Shown here: positions 56,641 through 64,000 of the stretch, one piece after another | How positions within the stretch are numbered: the stretch's first letter is position 1 | Layout of the letters: the number at the start of each line of letters is the position of its first letter | Source: Pacificibacter marinus | Lineage (GTDB): Bacteria; Pseudomonadota; Alphaproteobacteria; Rhodobacterales; Rhodobacteraceae | Length of the DNA stretch: 64,000 nucleotides | NCBI RefSeq assembly: GCF_018860665.1 | Contig: NZ_JAHKPK010000014.1 | Location: 109,621-173,620, forward strand | Reading direction: 5' to 3' | The notes under the pieces: generated by a model | Database searches by the model: none | What the model was told of the DNA's origin: nothing | The model's input: the letters and a program-made list of their open reading frames with translations, nothing else | Program-made: the position numbers and the translations under genes

Positions 56641-57693
56641 AGTGACTGCTGAATAAAGTAGCCCCTTTCGCTCGTGCCCGCTGTATACACCTCCCAAAAA
56701 GCGCATAATTAAAATTTTGTCGACGGGATGAAAGGAGGTTTGCCGCGACTTTTGAGTGAATTTGAGCGGAGGTGAGATAGTGATCACGGCATTAGTTTGG
56801 AGCCAAGCAACCCGGCTCGGAACCGGCGTCGTTGATACGGGCAGCGAATATTCAACGCTGAGATAAAAGCGGCAATTGTTGCGAAGGTGGACGTATATCT
56901 ATGGGCTCACGGGGGGCATGGACTAACTCTTTAGCTTCTGGATGCGACATGCCTGGATTCGAAGCGTGATTCTTACCTAATGTAATATGCTGATTTTGAA
57001 TTTCAGGGATAAAGGGCGCGAGGTTGATTGTGCCAGATTGTCGCAGCTGTTCCGTCGTTTGAAAAAATGATTCTCAATGAGGTGAAAAGGACTGAATGCA
57101 AAAACATGGAGAACGAATTTTTGCTGAATGGAGGCGGTAAGCCGATCTTGTGTCTCTCGACAAGCCGCCCCCGACATGAGGACGGATGTCGCAAGGTCGG
57201 TCAACATATTGATGCTCTGGCGCCGACTGTGACTACACTTAGATCTTTCGTTTTCGCAACGGATCTCGCGAACTATAGCAAATTCTCGCGAAATTTCTAG
57301 TCGCGAAGAGCGCTTTCAATCGCCCTCGGTCATGGCCTAGGGACATGCTGGAAACCGAAGGCCAACCACAGATCCGCCCCAAATAGGAGGACGCAATAAT
57401 GATGACCTAAAGATGAAAACGCTCGTCCTGCGCCAACAGGACAAGCATTCTACAAAGGCGGAAGTGATCCACCCCAATCAGGTGAAACGATAGCAATAAC
57501 GGCTTTCGAATTCAAGGATCTCTCTGCCCTCCATAACGAATCTTCACAACGCATCGTCCTGCTTAACCTCGGGACGTGACCGGCCCCCGACTGGTCTCTG
57601 CTTTGCTGAGGATTCCTCCCGACGCCCGAATGCCCGGGCCTCGGTTTTCCCCAAATTTCCGATGCAATCGGAGCTGGAATACGAGGACAGATC
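56641..57693. other. 1-kb gene-free region upstream of tnsABC
   Basis: I see no convincing gene; a 90-codon forward frame at 57028-57300 lacks family features. TCGCGAA occurs three times close together (57266-57272, 57286-57292, 57301-57307), a possible operator cluster. The tnsA promoter must lie between here and 57693. Confidence 0.4.
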
Positions 57694-58464
57694 ATGGAAG
57701 ATCTTGATACCAATATGGCCAACCACCCTTACGGCCACCTTTCCCATCTTTGGGAGGGAGATGTTCTGCCGCCGCCACTGGCAGATCCTGATGAACCGAT
57801 GCGCGTGCTGCCGTCGTATCTGAACAAGCTGGAACTCGGCAAATCGAGCAGCTCTTGCAAGGTGGCTTACACGACGCGCCTTCACCGCCGGGCTGCATTG
57901 CAGCAGTTTTGGTGCGCGTCCTTTGAAGAGGCTCAAGTGTATGAAAACATCGCGGCCAATCCAAATGTGATCGCCTTTCGCGAACAGTTGACCCGCACGC
58001 CTTATGTCGATCTGGCGGGCAAAGATACGCATACTCTGTGGGACTGTAACGCCTTGATGAAGACCGGCGTTACGGTGCTTGTGTCCGTCAAATACGATGA
58101 GAAGGCCAATCGCAAGTCTTACCTCGACGAAGTGGCCAACATTGCCGAGCAGTGTTCCGCTGATATCGCCGATAGCATTCGGGTCGTGTCTCGCTTTAGT
58201 TTTCACCCGGCATCTCGCCAATGTGCAAAAGACATCCACATGGCACGCCGTGGCTGGGATCCTGAAGCGGATCGGATCGTCCTGGAAGCAGCCAACGAAC
58301 TGGGATCTCGGTTCACCTTCGAGGGCCTGATCGATGCCTCTCGCATTTCTGACGCTGGGCGTGGTTACCGCGCAGCCGTGCGCCTGATCGGCGATGGCGA
58401 AATCGGTAAGCACAAACTCGACCTTTTCGAAACCGAGACACAGCTTTGGAGCACTGCCGCATGA
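57694..58464 (+). CDS. tnsA: TnsA-like endonuclease of the Tn7-like transposon
   Basis: A 256-residue TnsA-type nuclease, which cuts the 5' strands at the transposon ends so that the element moves by cut-and-paste. The N-terminal catalytic domain shows SFEEAQVYENIAANPNVIAFREQ (E78/E79), WDCNAL with D117 and VLVSVK with K133, matching the spacing of TnsA's active site. A C-terminal winged-helix-like part follows. GAGGA precedes the ATG. It overlaps tnsB by 4 bp. Confidence 0.85.
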   Translation: MEDLDTNMANHPYGHLSHLWEGDVLPPPLADPDEPMRVLPSYLNKLELGKSSSSCKVAYTTRLHRRAALQQFWCASFEEAQVYENIAANPNVIAFREQLTRTPYVDLAGKDTHTLWDCNALMKTGVTVLVSVKYDEKANRKSYLDEVANIAEQCSADIADSIRVVSRFSFHPASRQCAKDIHMARRGWDPEADRIVLEAANELGSRFTFEGLIDASRISDAGRGYRAAVRLIGDGEIGKHKLDLFETETQLWSTAA

Positions 58465-60662
58465 TGTACTTCGCAAACATTACGGCATCTGACCGCGTGA
58501 CCTTTGAAGGTCGCGAGGTCACTAAAATTTTGCCCGTGCAGGACAAGAAGAGCAAAGAAATCACTTATTTCCAGGTGTCGGTCGTCAATGATGAGGGAAA
58601 TGTGGACCTCCGCAAGCTCGAGACTGCGGAAGTCCCGTACCTGTTTGATGAGGAGTTGCTGGTTGTAGAGAAGGGGTTTTACAGCGTCGCTCGCCAGGAA
58701 GAGCGTGCCCTCTATGGAGCGACAGAACTCTTTGGAGCCACAAAAAAACAGCGAGATGCTGTCGACCTGGTGATGCAAACCTGCACTCTGATGGAGCGTT
58801 ATCGGAACCTTGGCATGAAGCTTACCCGGGATGGGGTGGGAGAGTTTCGTGCTTTGATGAGCGCTGACTATGATGCCTATCAGGCGCGGAAACTCTATGG
58901 CACTCAGAAACCGAATTCATCTCAAAAGCTGAAACGGCTGCCGAGTGCAGACGCCCTTTTGCGGAACTACCGGAGGTTTCGGAAAGCAAACAAAAATCCG
59001 AATATCTTTCTGGCACCGCGCAAGGTCCAGATCGATGCTGCCACCCAAGTGCAGGCGGACTTCATCTTCGTCCTCGAACGCCTCGGAGAATATGCGGATG
59101 CAACTCGTCCGTCAAAGGAAGAAGTCATCACGTCGCTGATAAAGGTACTGGAACAGATTAATGCTCAACGGGATCAGATGGGGATCACGGCGAAGTTCAA
59201 GATCAAGTGCCAAAGGACCTATGAGCGCTGGATTGACAAGTATCTTGATCCATTTCTCGTCGTTCTTCAGCGAGATGGATTGGCCGAAGCGCAAAAACAA
59301 TTTGGGATTTCGGAGGGCGGTCGCCAATCGACGGTGCCGGGAGAAGTGGTCCAGACAGATGCGTGGAGGTTCCATCTGGTCACTTTGGATGCCACTCGGG
59401 AAGAGTTGAACCAAATGACCGATGAGGAGCGTGCAGATGTCAAACGAGTTCGTAGGTGGGTTGTGTTTCTCATGGATATCGCAACGCGGGCAATACTGGG
59501 CTTCTCGATTTGCCGAACACCGAATGAAAACGCCTCATTGGAGGCATTGCGCATGGCCTACATGGACAAGACCTATCTATTCCGTGAGATCGGCATCAAA
59601 GGCTCTGACTGGGATTATCGCTGCCCAATCCAAGAAATCGTCAATGACAACGGGTCGGAGTTCGGAAAGCAACCTTTCGGGGGAGCTCTGTTCTCTCATG
59701 CGGCCTATCTTCTCTCTTCCACCCAGATGAACACGGTTGCCGGTGTGTCCAACCTGCGTGGCCATATCGAGCGCTTTTTCTGGACGGTCGACTTGAAATG
59801 GGCGCGGTATTTGCCGGGTTATACGGCACAAAACCCGCAGGCGCGGAACGACCGTAAGCCGAATGCTGAGGCCTGCATCGCCGATGACGAACTGCACGTC
59901 ACGCTGCTTGCGTTTGCCGCTGAGTATCACAAGACACCGCATCGCAGCCTGAACCGCCGGACCCCTGCGGCTGTTTGGGCAGAACTGACCAAAGGTGCCA
60001 AATACGATTGCACCCAGATGCCGTCTCCGGGCCAGTTGCGCGAGGCTTGCGGGTTTTACGCCAAGGCCAAAGTCGGAGAGGAAGGCATCCGTTTCGCGGG
60101 GACAGTTTACAGCAACGAACGGATCCGCAATGAGCGCAAGGCCCGCTTGGTAGACCGCATTGCGCCCGCGGGAGAAGACCTCGAAATCAAGGTTGATCCC
60201 TTCGATCTCGGTGGAATTTCTGTTCTCAAAGACGGCGAATTGATCTCGGTACCCTGTATCGACTCGAGTATGCGCGGCAAGTCCCTGCGTGTCTGGCAAC
60301 AGGAACGTCTCCTCGCCCGGCAGCGCATCAAAGCGGAAAACCTTGCGCAGGAAGGTGCCCGCGAAGAAGCCGCGGCTATCTGGAGAAATCTGGCGAAGAC
60401 CATCATGCGTCAATGCGACATCGGTCTGATGGGGTACTCGCAGTCTGAGGTCGAACGCGCCGCACGTGAACTCGATTTCGGAAAAGGTCACCACGAGAAA
60501 CCTTTCGTCGGGCGTGCTGAATACGATGACCCAATGGAAGAGGGCGGATTTGAGGTCGGTAGCATCCAGGAAGAAGCGGAGCCAGACACGCCCACTGGAC
60601 TGGACCGTTTCCGTTCCAGTGCGAAGGCCCGCAAGAACAAAGCCAAGAAGAGGAAAGCGTGA
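58461..60662 (+). CDS. tnsB: TnsB/TniA-like DDE transposase
   Basis: The 733-residue transposase binds repeats in both ends and joins the 3' strands to target DNA. The RNase H-like integrase core has D300 (VVQTDAWRF), D396 (IVNDNGSEFG) and E437 (GHIERFFW), followed by HKTPHRSLNRRTPAAVW and a C-terminal beta-barrel plus basic tail (KARKNKAKKRKA), the part that contacts TnsC in Tn7. The start is ATG 58461 in the ATGA overlap with tnsA. Intact. Confidence 0.93.
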   Translation: MMYFANITASDRVTFEGREVTKILPVQDKKSKEITYFQVSVVNDEGNVDLRKLETAEVPYLFDEELLVVEKGFYSVARQEERALYGATELFGATKKQRDAVDLVMQTCTLMERYRNLGMKLTRDGVGEFRALMSADYDAYQARKLYGTQKPNSSQKLKRLPSADALLRNYRRFRKANKNPNIFLAPRKVQIDAATQVQADFIFVLERLGEYADATRPSKEEVITSLIKVLEQINAQRDQMGITAKFKIKCQRTYERWIDKYLDPFLVVLQRDGLAEAQKQFGISEGGRQSTVPGEVVQTDAWRFHLVTLDATREELNQMTDEERADVKRVRRWVVFLMDIATRAILGFSICRTPNENASLEALRMAYMDKTYLFREIGIKGSDWDYRCPIQEIVNDNGSEFGKQPFGGALFSHAAYLLSSTQMNTVAGVSNLRGHIERFFWTVDLKWARYLPGYTAQNPQARNDRKPNAEACIADDELHVTLLAFAAEYHKTPHRSLNRRTPAAVWAELTKGAKYDCTQMPSPGQLREACGFYAKAKVGEEGIRFAGTVYSNERIRNERKARLVDRIAPAGEDLEIKVDPFDLGGISVLKDGELISVPCIDSSMRGKSLRVWQQERLLARQRIKAENLAQEGAREEAAAIWRNLAKTIMRQCDIGLMGYSQSEVERAARELDFGKGHHEKPFVGRAEYDDPMEEGGFEVGSIQEEAEPDTPTGLDRFRSSAKARKNKAKKRKA

Positions 60663-61699
60663 TGACTGTTCAACTCACCGATCAATCCCGGAGCGAATAC
60701 GATCAGCAAAATGAAGTTGCAGGCCGTATCGTTGCTCTTGAAGATCACTTCGAGAAGACGGAGGTCTACTGGGAGTTCCGCAAGCGGTTCTTTGGGATCT
60801 TGGCTCAACGTGAAGCTCGTCTGAAGGTTGGAAAAACGGAGCAAAAAGGGGCCGCATTGATCGGCCCCGCGGGGGCTGGAAAGTCGCGGCTTGCGAAGGA
60901 AGTCATCGCCGAGCACCATGCCTTGGCCGAGGATGCAGGCGATCGTCAGTTTGGCTATCGCATCCTCAGCGTCATTGTTCCTGGGCGGGCAACGGTCAAG
61001 GAAACCTTGACCGAGGTCCTGACTGAGCTTGGAGTTCCGGTGCATGCGCGGCGGGATGATGAATACCTCGGCCGTCTGGTCATGGAGTATTTCAAGGAAT
61101 GTGGGATCGCCGGTTTGCATCTGGACGAGGTGCAAGATAGCGGTCGGTATAAGACCTCAGATAGCATCGAAGTCTTCATCAAACGTTTCCGTAATATGAT
61201 GCAGCATTCCAACTGGCCGATTTGCATCATCCTTACGGCTACGCCTGAGGGGCGTGATTTAATCAACCACGATCCGACGCTGACCCGTCGTCTTCGCCCC
61301 ATCGAGATGAAGCCCATGACATTCGCAAGAGATGGAGCGCTGCTCCGGAAGACGATCATCAAATTGTTCCATGACGCGGGCGTCCGGGACGCTGGCATTC
61401 TTCAGATCGACGAATTCATTAAGATCTTGATTCATGCGGCAGTGGGGAGGTTTGGCGTGGCTGTTGAAATGACGATCGAAGCAATCGGCGAATGTCTCGA
61501 GGACGACAACGATGAGATCGACATGTCATATTTTGCCGACGCTTATGCGTTGCGTATGGATTGCGATGAAGAGTTGAACCCCTTTGTTTCGGAGTACTGG
61601 AAGCTGATCGATACGATGAAAGCATTGCAACGGTACGACGACAAAAAGCGCGAAGCGGTGAAGACGTTGAATAAACGGCGCCGACCTTCTGCTGCTTAA
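60662..61699 (+). CDS. tnsC: TnsC/TniB-like AAA ATPase
   Basis: A 345-residue AAA+ regulator that links the target-selecting TniQ protein to the TnsAB transposase. Walker A IGPAGAGKSRLAKE is near residue 67, Walker B AGLHLDEVQDS near 150, sensor 1 ICIILTATPEG near 190 and an arginine-rich TRRLRPIEM segment near 215. Its ATG overlaps the tnsB TGA. No tniQ follows it, unlike most Tn7 and Tn5053 relatives; a terminator comes 28 bp later. Confidence 0.92.
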   Translation: MTVQLTDQSRSEYDQQNEVAGRIVALEDHFEKTEVYWEFRKRFFGILAQREARLKVGKTEQKGAALIGPAGAGKSRLAKEVIAEHHALAEDAGDRQFGYRILSVIVPGRATVKETLTEVLTELGVPVHARRDDEYLGRLVMEYFKECGIAGLHLDEVQDSGRYKTSDSIEVFIKRFRNMMQHSNWPICIILTATPEGRDLINHDPTLTRRLRPIEMKPMTFARDGALLRKTIIKLFHDAGVRDAGILQIDEFIKILIHAAVGRFGVAVEMTIEAIGECLEDDNDEIDMSYFADAYALRMDCDEELNPFVSEYWKLIDTMKALQRYDDKKREAVKTLNKRRRPSAA

Positions 61700-61726
61700 G
61701 CGGAAACCGCCAAACTTCCTTCAAAA

Positions 61727-61750
61727 GCCGCCCTTCGGGGCGGTTTTTTT
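61727..61750 (+). terminator. intrinsic terminator of tnsABC operon
   Basis: CCGCCC (61728-61733) and GGGCGG (61738-61743) form a stem with a TTCG tetraloop, followed by seven Ts. A strong Rho-independent terminator 28 bp after the tnsC stop. Confidence 0.9.
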
Positions 61751-61792
61751 GTGTTCCGCATTCAGACAAGTGGGGCAGGGGCCAAGGCAGGG

Positions 61793-61855
61793 CGCATTTA
61801 CGGTGTCTGAGAACGCATTTGAGGTGTCGGAAGACGCGTTCTTACATGTCGCGTG
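61793..61855. repeat. three abutting 21-bp TnsB-type sites in right end
   Basis: CGCATTTACGGTGTCTGAGA (61793), CGCATTTGAGGTGTCGGAAG (61814) and CGCGTTCTTACATGTCGCGT (61835) lie head to tail with exact 21-bp period and match the right terminal repeat (CGCAATTTAGATGTCGGACG at 61901). This array of transposase sites is typical of Tn7 right ends. Confidence 0.85.
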
Positions 61856-61900
61856 TTGACCTAACATATTGATTTTATTAGTATGAAAGTAGGGCAGGAA

Positions 61901-61923
61901 CGCAATTTAGATGTCGGACGTCA
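61901..61923 (-). repeat. right terminal inverted repeat of Tn7-like element
   Basis: Twenty-three bases, CGCAATTTAGATGTCGGACG then TCA, exactly inverted relative to 22564-22586. It ends in CA, the usual terminal dinucleotide for DDE transposons. Confidence 0.93.
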
Positions 61924-61928
61924 GTTGT
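61924..61928. repeat. right target-site duplication of the Tn7-like element
   Basis: GTTGT, identical to 22559-22563. Before insertion 22563 would have been followed directly by 61929. Confidence 0.93.
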
Positions 61929-61993
61929 TGTTGTTATAGCGGGCAATTGAGAACCATTTCATCCAAAAAAACGACCATTGGGTGGGTCTTTAA

Positions 61994-62017
61994 TGACCAC
62001 TGACACCTAAGTTATTG
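61994..62017 (+). repeat. diverged transposon-end-like sequence
   Basis: TGACCACTGACACCTAAGTT matches the left terminal repeat (TGACGTCCGACATCTAAATT) at 15 of 20 positions, including TGAC at the start and GACAxCTAA. It sits in the same orientation as the left end, 70 bp beyond the right end. It may be the left end of a second, related Tn7-like element. Confidence 0.5.
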
Positions 62018-62038
62018 AAATTATTGAGTCTGAGGATT

Positions 62039-62063
62039 GCCGGCCCGAAAGGGTCGGCATTTT
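62039..62063 (+). terminator. intrinsic terminator-like hairpin
   Basis: GCCGGCCC (62039-62046) pairs with GGGTCGGC (62051-62058), with one G-T pair and a GAAA tetraloop, followed by ATTTT. It could be an older terminator for transcription arriving from nrdJ before the transposon inserted. The rest of 61924-62224 holds no gene. Confidence 0.65.
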
Positions 62064-62224
62064 CGTTTAAGGGCTGAACTCTCGGCGCAGAGGTTGACCG
62101 ACTCTGTAAAATGTTCTCATTACGTTCTCAAGGGTCCGGATCCTCTTATTGAAACCTTAGCAGCCTCGCGCTGCCGAACGCGGGCCGCCAATCGAATGGC
62201 GCGCCGGCTCAGAGAGGACACCCA

Positions 62225-63274
62225 ATGCCACGGATCAAGTTTATCGATGCCACCTTCCCACCCAGCAATTTGCCATCCTCTTTCGATATCGAAAGCCGTC
62301 TGAAGCGGCACCTCCATCAGTTGCGCCTGAAGAGGGGCGCTAGGAGGGAAGACTTCATGTTGACAGATACGGACAGGCTGAAGATCGAGCGGCGGGCAGC
62401 GTCCTATTTGATTGCAATCGCTCGCAAGTCCGGCATGGGGCATCTCGACAAGGGCGATCGGAAGCGGTTGGAAGTGTTCCGGAAGGGGGCCGAGTTGAAG
62501 TCGGTGGAAACAGATCATCACGCCGATGTGATCGCGAGTGCCCTGCACGCAGAAATGCCATGGATGGCGAAAGCCACGGAGCGCGTCTGGCACGATATGC
62601 GTGCTTCGGTGCGCAATGGCGATCCGGCTCCTCGGCTGAGGCCGTTGCTGCTTGTAGGTCCGCCGGGCATTGGCAAAAGCTTTTGGGCCCGGTTGCTCGG
62701 TGACAAGTTGCTTGTGCCAACGACTGTCATCGAAGCAACGGGAGAACCTGCCGCTTTCTCTGTGACTGGCAGTCAGAGAGGTTGGGGAGCCGCAGGTCCA
62801 GGGAAACCACTGGAAGGCATCATGGCAAGCGGTATCGCAAATCCCGTCATCGTAGTCGATGAGATCGAGAAGGCCGGTATCGTGGCGTCGAATAGAGGGC
62901 AGAGATTTGCTCTCAGCGAAGGTCTGCTGCCATTCCTAGAGCCGTTCACCGCCGTGAAATGGTCGTGTCCATATTTCCGGGTGTCCTTCGATATGTCTTG
63001 GATCAGCTGGGTGATGACTGCAAATTCCCTTGATGGTCTGCCAGCCCCATTTCTGAGCCGCTGTCCTCCCATGCAGCTATCGGCCTTGTCCGCAGAGGAT
63101 CTCAAAGGGTTCGCATCGAGAGAGGGCGCGCGCCGTGGTCTGTCTGAGGATGCAGTCGGTGCGGTTCATGAGGTTATTGATGCGATTGAAAAGCCTCAAC
63201 TTGTCAGTCTGCGTTCTGTCGTCCGGATGCTGGACGCCGTGGATCAGGCCATACACCGCCCGCTTTTGCACTGA
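62225..63274 (+). CDS. Lon-like AAA+ ATPase without protease domain
   Basis: A 349-residue ATPase. Walker A VGPPGIGKS is near residue 145, Walker B VIVVDEIEKAG near 213, and sensor 1 (WVMTANSLDGLPAPFLSRC) and the arginine-finger region near 265-285 follow the Lon/HslU pattern. The first 130 residues are an unknown basic helical domain, and there is no peptidase domain. GAGAGGA lies 7 nt before the ATG. It lies just beyond the end-like motif at 61994 and might be cargo of a second element. Function unknown; a remodelling ATPase is likely. Confidence 0.78.
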   Translation: MPRIKFIDATFPPSNLPSSFDIESRLKRHLHQLRLKRGARREDFMLTDTDRLKIERRAASYLIAIARKSGMGHLDKGDRKRLEVFRKGAELKSVETDHHADVIASALHAEMPWMAKATERVWHDMRASVRNGDPAPRLRPLLLVGPPGIGKSFWARLLGDKLLVPTTVIEATGEPAAFSVTGSQRGWGAAGPGKPLEGIMASGIANPVIVVDEIEKAGIVASNRGQRFALSEGLLPFLEPFTAVKWSCPYFRVSFDMSWISWVMTANSLDGLPAPFLSRCPPMQLSALSAEDLKGFASREGARRGLSEDAVGAVHEVIDAIEKPQLVSLRSVVRMLDAVDQAIHRPLLH

Positions 63275-63364
63275 ACAAATTCGGCTGGGCCGAGGTGCGT
63301 CTCGTTTCAACGCGCAGACTTTTTATCCCACGATCACACTATCAATTTCATCTTGGAGTTCACT

Positions 63365-63997
63365 ATGAACACTCAAGACTTCTGGGCTCAGAAAATACGT
63401 ACCGCAATCACCGTTGCCGATTGTGACCCTTCCGAACATGACCTCGCTGACGCCCCGGTGCTAAACTACTGGCGGCCCCATGTAACTCGTCATGGTGCGC
63501 CCTCCTGTGGGGGATGGCGTCAAAACACCCGAGGTTGGGCACGTACGGCGTCACGGTGGTATGTTTTGGCTCAACACATTTCTGTCTACGAGGCGGTGAT
63601 AGTGAAGGGACTTCGAATGGAAGAAGCACCTTCCGGTTTCGTTCAGATCGACATGCCCGGGTGTCGGCCACTTGATGATCTTTCGCTGTTGGATGAGCTT
63701 TTGGCAGTCTGGCGGGAGCGCATGCCGTTCACTACGAGGGGGAGGACTGACATGAACGGCCCAAAGAGACATGCAGTCACTGAAGACTATGCTGCGGCGC
63801 GGCCCGTCAAACTTGATGGGGTGGATGGCTCCTGCTCCAATCGGCGACGCAATGCGCCATACTGCAGATGTCCATATCTGCTTTTAGGAGGAGCCACCCA
63901 ATGCGTGTTACTACAATCGGCCTCGATCTGGCCAAGAACGTTTTTCAAGTTCACGGGATCACTAAAGATGACGAGGTCTCCTTCAATCGACCTTTGA
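63365..63997 (+). CDS. DUF6634-like hypothetical protein, 3' end disrupted by IS
   Basis: The start is ATG 63365 with GGAG 6 nt upstream. The first 65 residues (…DLADAPVLNYWRP…GWARTASRWYVL) resemble small DUF6634-type proteins common on alphaproteobacterial mobile DNA; this is a recollection of motifs, not a search. From about 63820 the frame enters sequence that belongs to the IS110 element, so the last 60 residues are probably not native. The natural end of the gene cannot be seen. Confidence 0.4.
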   Translation: MNTQDFWAQKIRTAITVADCDPSEHDLADAPVLNYWRPHVTRHGAPSCGGWRQNTRGWARTASRWYVLAQHISVYEAVIVKGLRMEEAPSGFVQIDMPGCRPLDDLSLLDELLAVWRERMPFTTRGRTDMNGPKRHAVTEDYAAARPVKLDGVDGSCSNRRRNAPYCRCPYLLLGGATQCVLLQSASIWPRTFFKFTGSLKMTRSPSIDL

Positions 63998-64000
63998 GAC
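63901..64000 (+). mobile_element. IS110-family (IS1111-like) transposase, N-terminal part
   Basis: The ATG at 63901 opens a frame whose first residues, MRVTTIGLDLAKNVFQVHGI, are the RuvC-like DEDD start of the IS1111-type IS110 transposases. AGGAGGAGCC lies just upstream. GGCTCCT at 63827-63833 and AGGAGCC at 63890-63896 form an inverted pair before the gene, probably part of the IS left end. The rest is cut by the window end. It differs from the IS110 at 53786. Confidence 0.82.

Larger units (their letters stand above)
22564..61923. mobile_element. Tn7-like transposon, 39,360 bp, inserted behind nrdJ
   Basis: The element is bounded by a perfect 23-bp terminal inverted repeat beginning TGACGTCCGACA (22564-22586 and 61901-61923) and by 5-bp duplications GTTGT. 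It encodes TnsA, TnsB and TnsC-like proteins at the right end and one long TniQ/TnsD-like protein at the left end; all four are uninterrupted. The cargo between them covers metabolism, copper handling, nucleases, a ParA operon and IS debris. Insertion lies 22 bp beyond the nrdJ stop codon and leaves the gene intact. The intact core genes and perfect ends suggest a recent or still active element. No Cas or CRISPR components are seen. Confidence 0.93.

Noticed and set aside
22564..61923. CRISPR-associated transposon (CAST)
   Set aside because: TnsABC and TniQ are present, but no Cas gene, CRISPR array or repeat-spacer pattern is visible.
1..64000. tRNA, rRNA or tmRNA genes
   Set aside because: No cloverleaf or conserved rRNA stretches were found on reading; none is claimed.

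Overview
The window looks like chromosome of an alphaproteobacterium of the Roseobacter group (Rhodobacteraceae). The gene content (NadB/NadC, XdhABC with a BMP-type ABC importer, HisS-HisZ-HisG, DUF1489, a B12-dependent ribonucleotide reductase), the tight ATGA and TAATG gene overlaps and the moderately high GC support this. I cannot name the genus from sequence alone.

Positions 1-22563 are ordinary conserved chromosome. They hold the end of nadB and nadC; a reverse-strand operon xdhA-xdhB-xdhC-ATPase-permease-permease-BMP for purine uptake and oxidation; dnaE with a small lipoprotein gene; slyX; the hisS-hisZ-hisG operon; a DUF1489 gene; and nrdJ.

Positions 22564-61923 (39,360 bp) form one Tn7-like transposon. 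Both ends carry the same perfect 23-bp terminal inverted repeat, starting TGACGTCCGACA, and each end is flanked by the same 5-bp target duplication, GTTGT. The element sits 22 bp past the nrdJ stop codon, a layout like Tn7 behind glmS. A long TnsD-like TniQ protein is encoded alone at the nrdJ-proximal end. A tnsA-tnsB-tnsC operon lies at the far end, next to a right end with three abutting 21-bp TnsB-type sites plus the terminal one. There are no Cas genes or CRISPR array.

The cargo (about 25-57 kb) is mosaic: a soluble FtsH-like AAA/M41 protease, an SRAP (HMCES/YedK) gene and a decayed duplicate of it, an ABC importer with ROK regulator, inositol-monophosphatase-type enzyme and GDPD (possibly for a glycerophosphodiester), a copper-type cluster (MerR regulator, glutaredoxin-MauE fusion, cytochrome c, multicopper oxidase, cytochrome c), a J-domain/propeller-like protein, two PD-(D/E)XK nuclease candidates, a three-gene ParA operon, a GAF histidine kinase, a DUF3396-like protein, IS110, and remnants of IS3, IS1595 and a UvrD helicase. 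Short dispersed intergenic repeats recur through the cargo.

Positions 61924-64000 lie beyond the right end. Seventy bp further on is a diverged sequence resembling the transposon end (61994), then a Lon-like AAA ATPase, a small DUF6634-like gene and the start of an IS110-family transposase. A second, related element may be stacked here.
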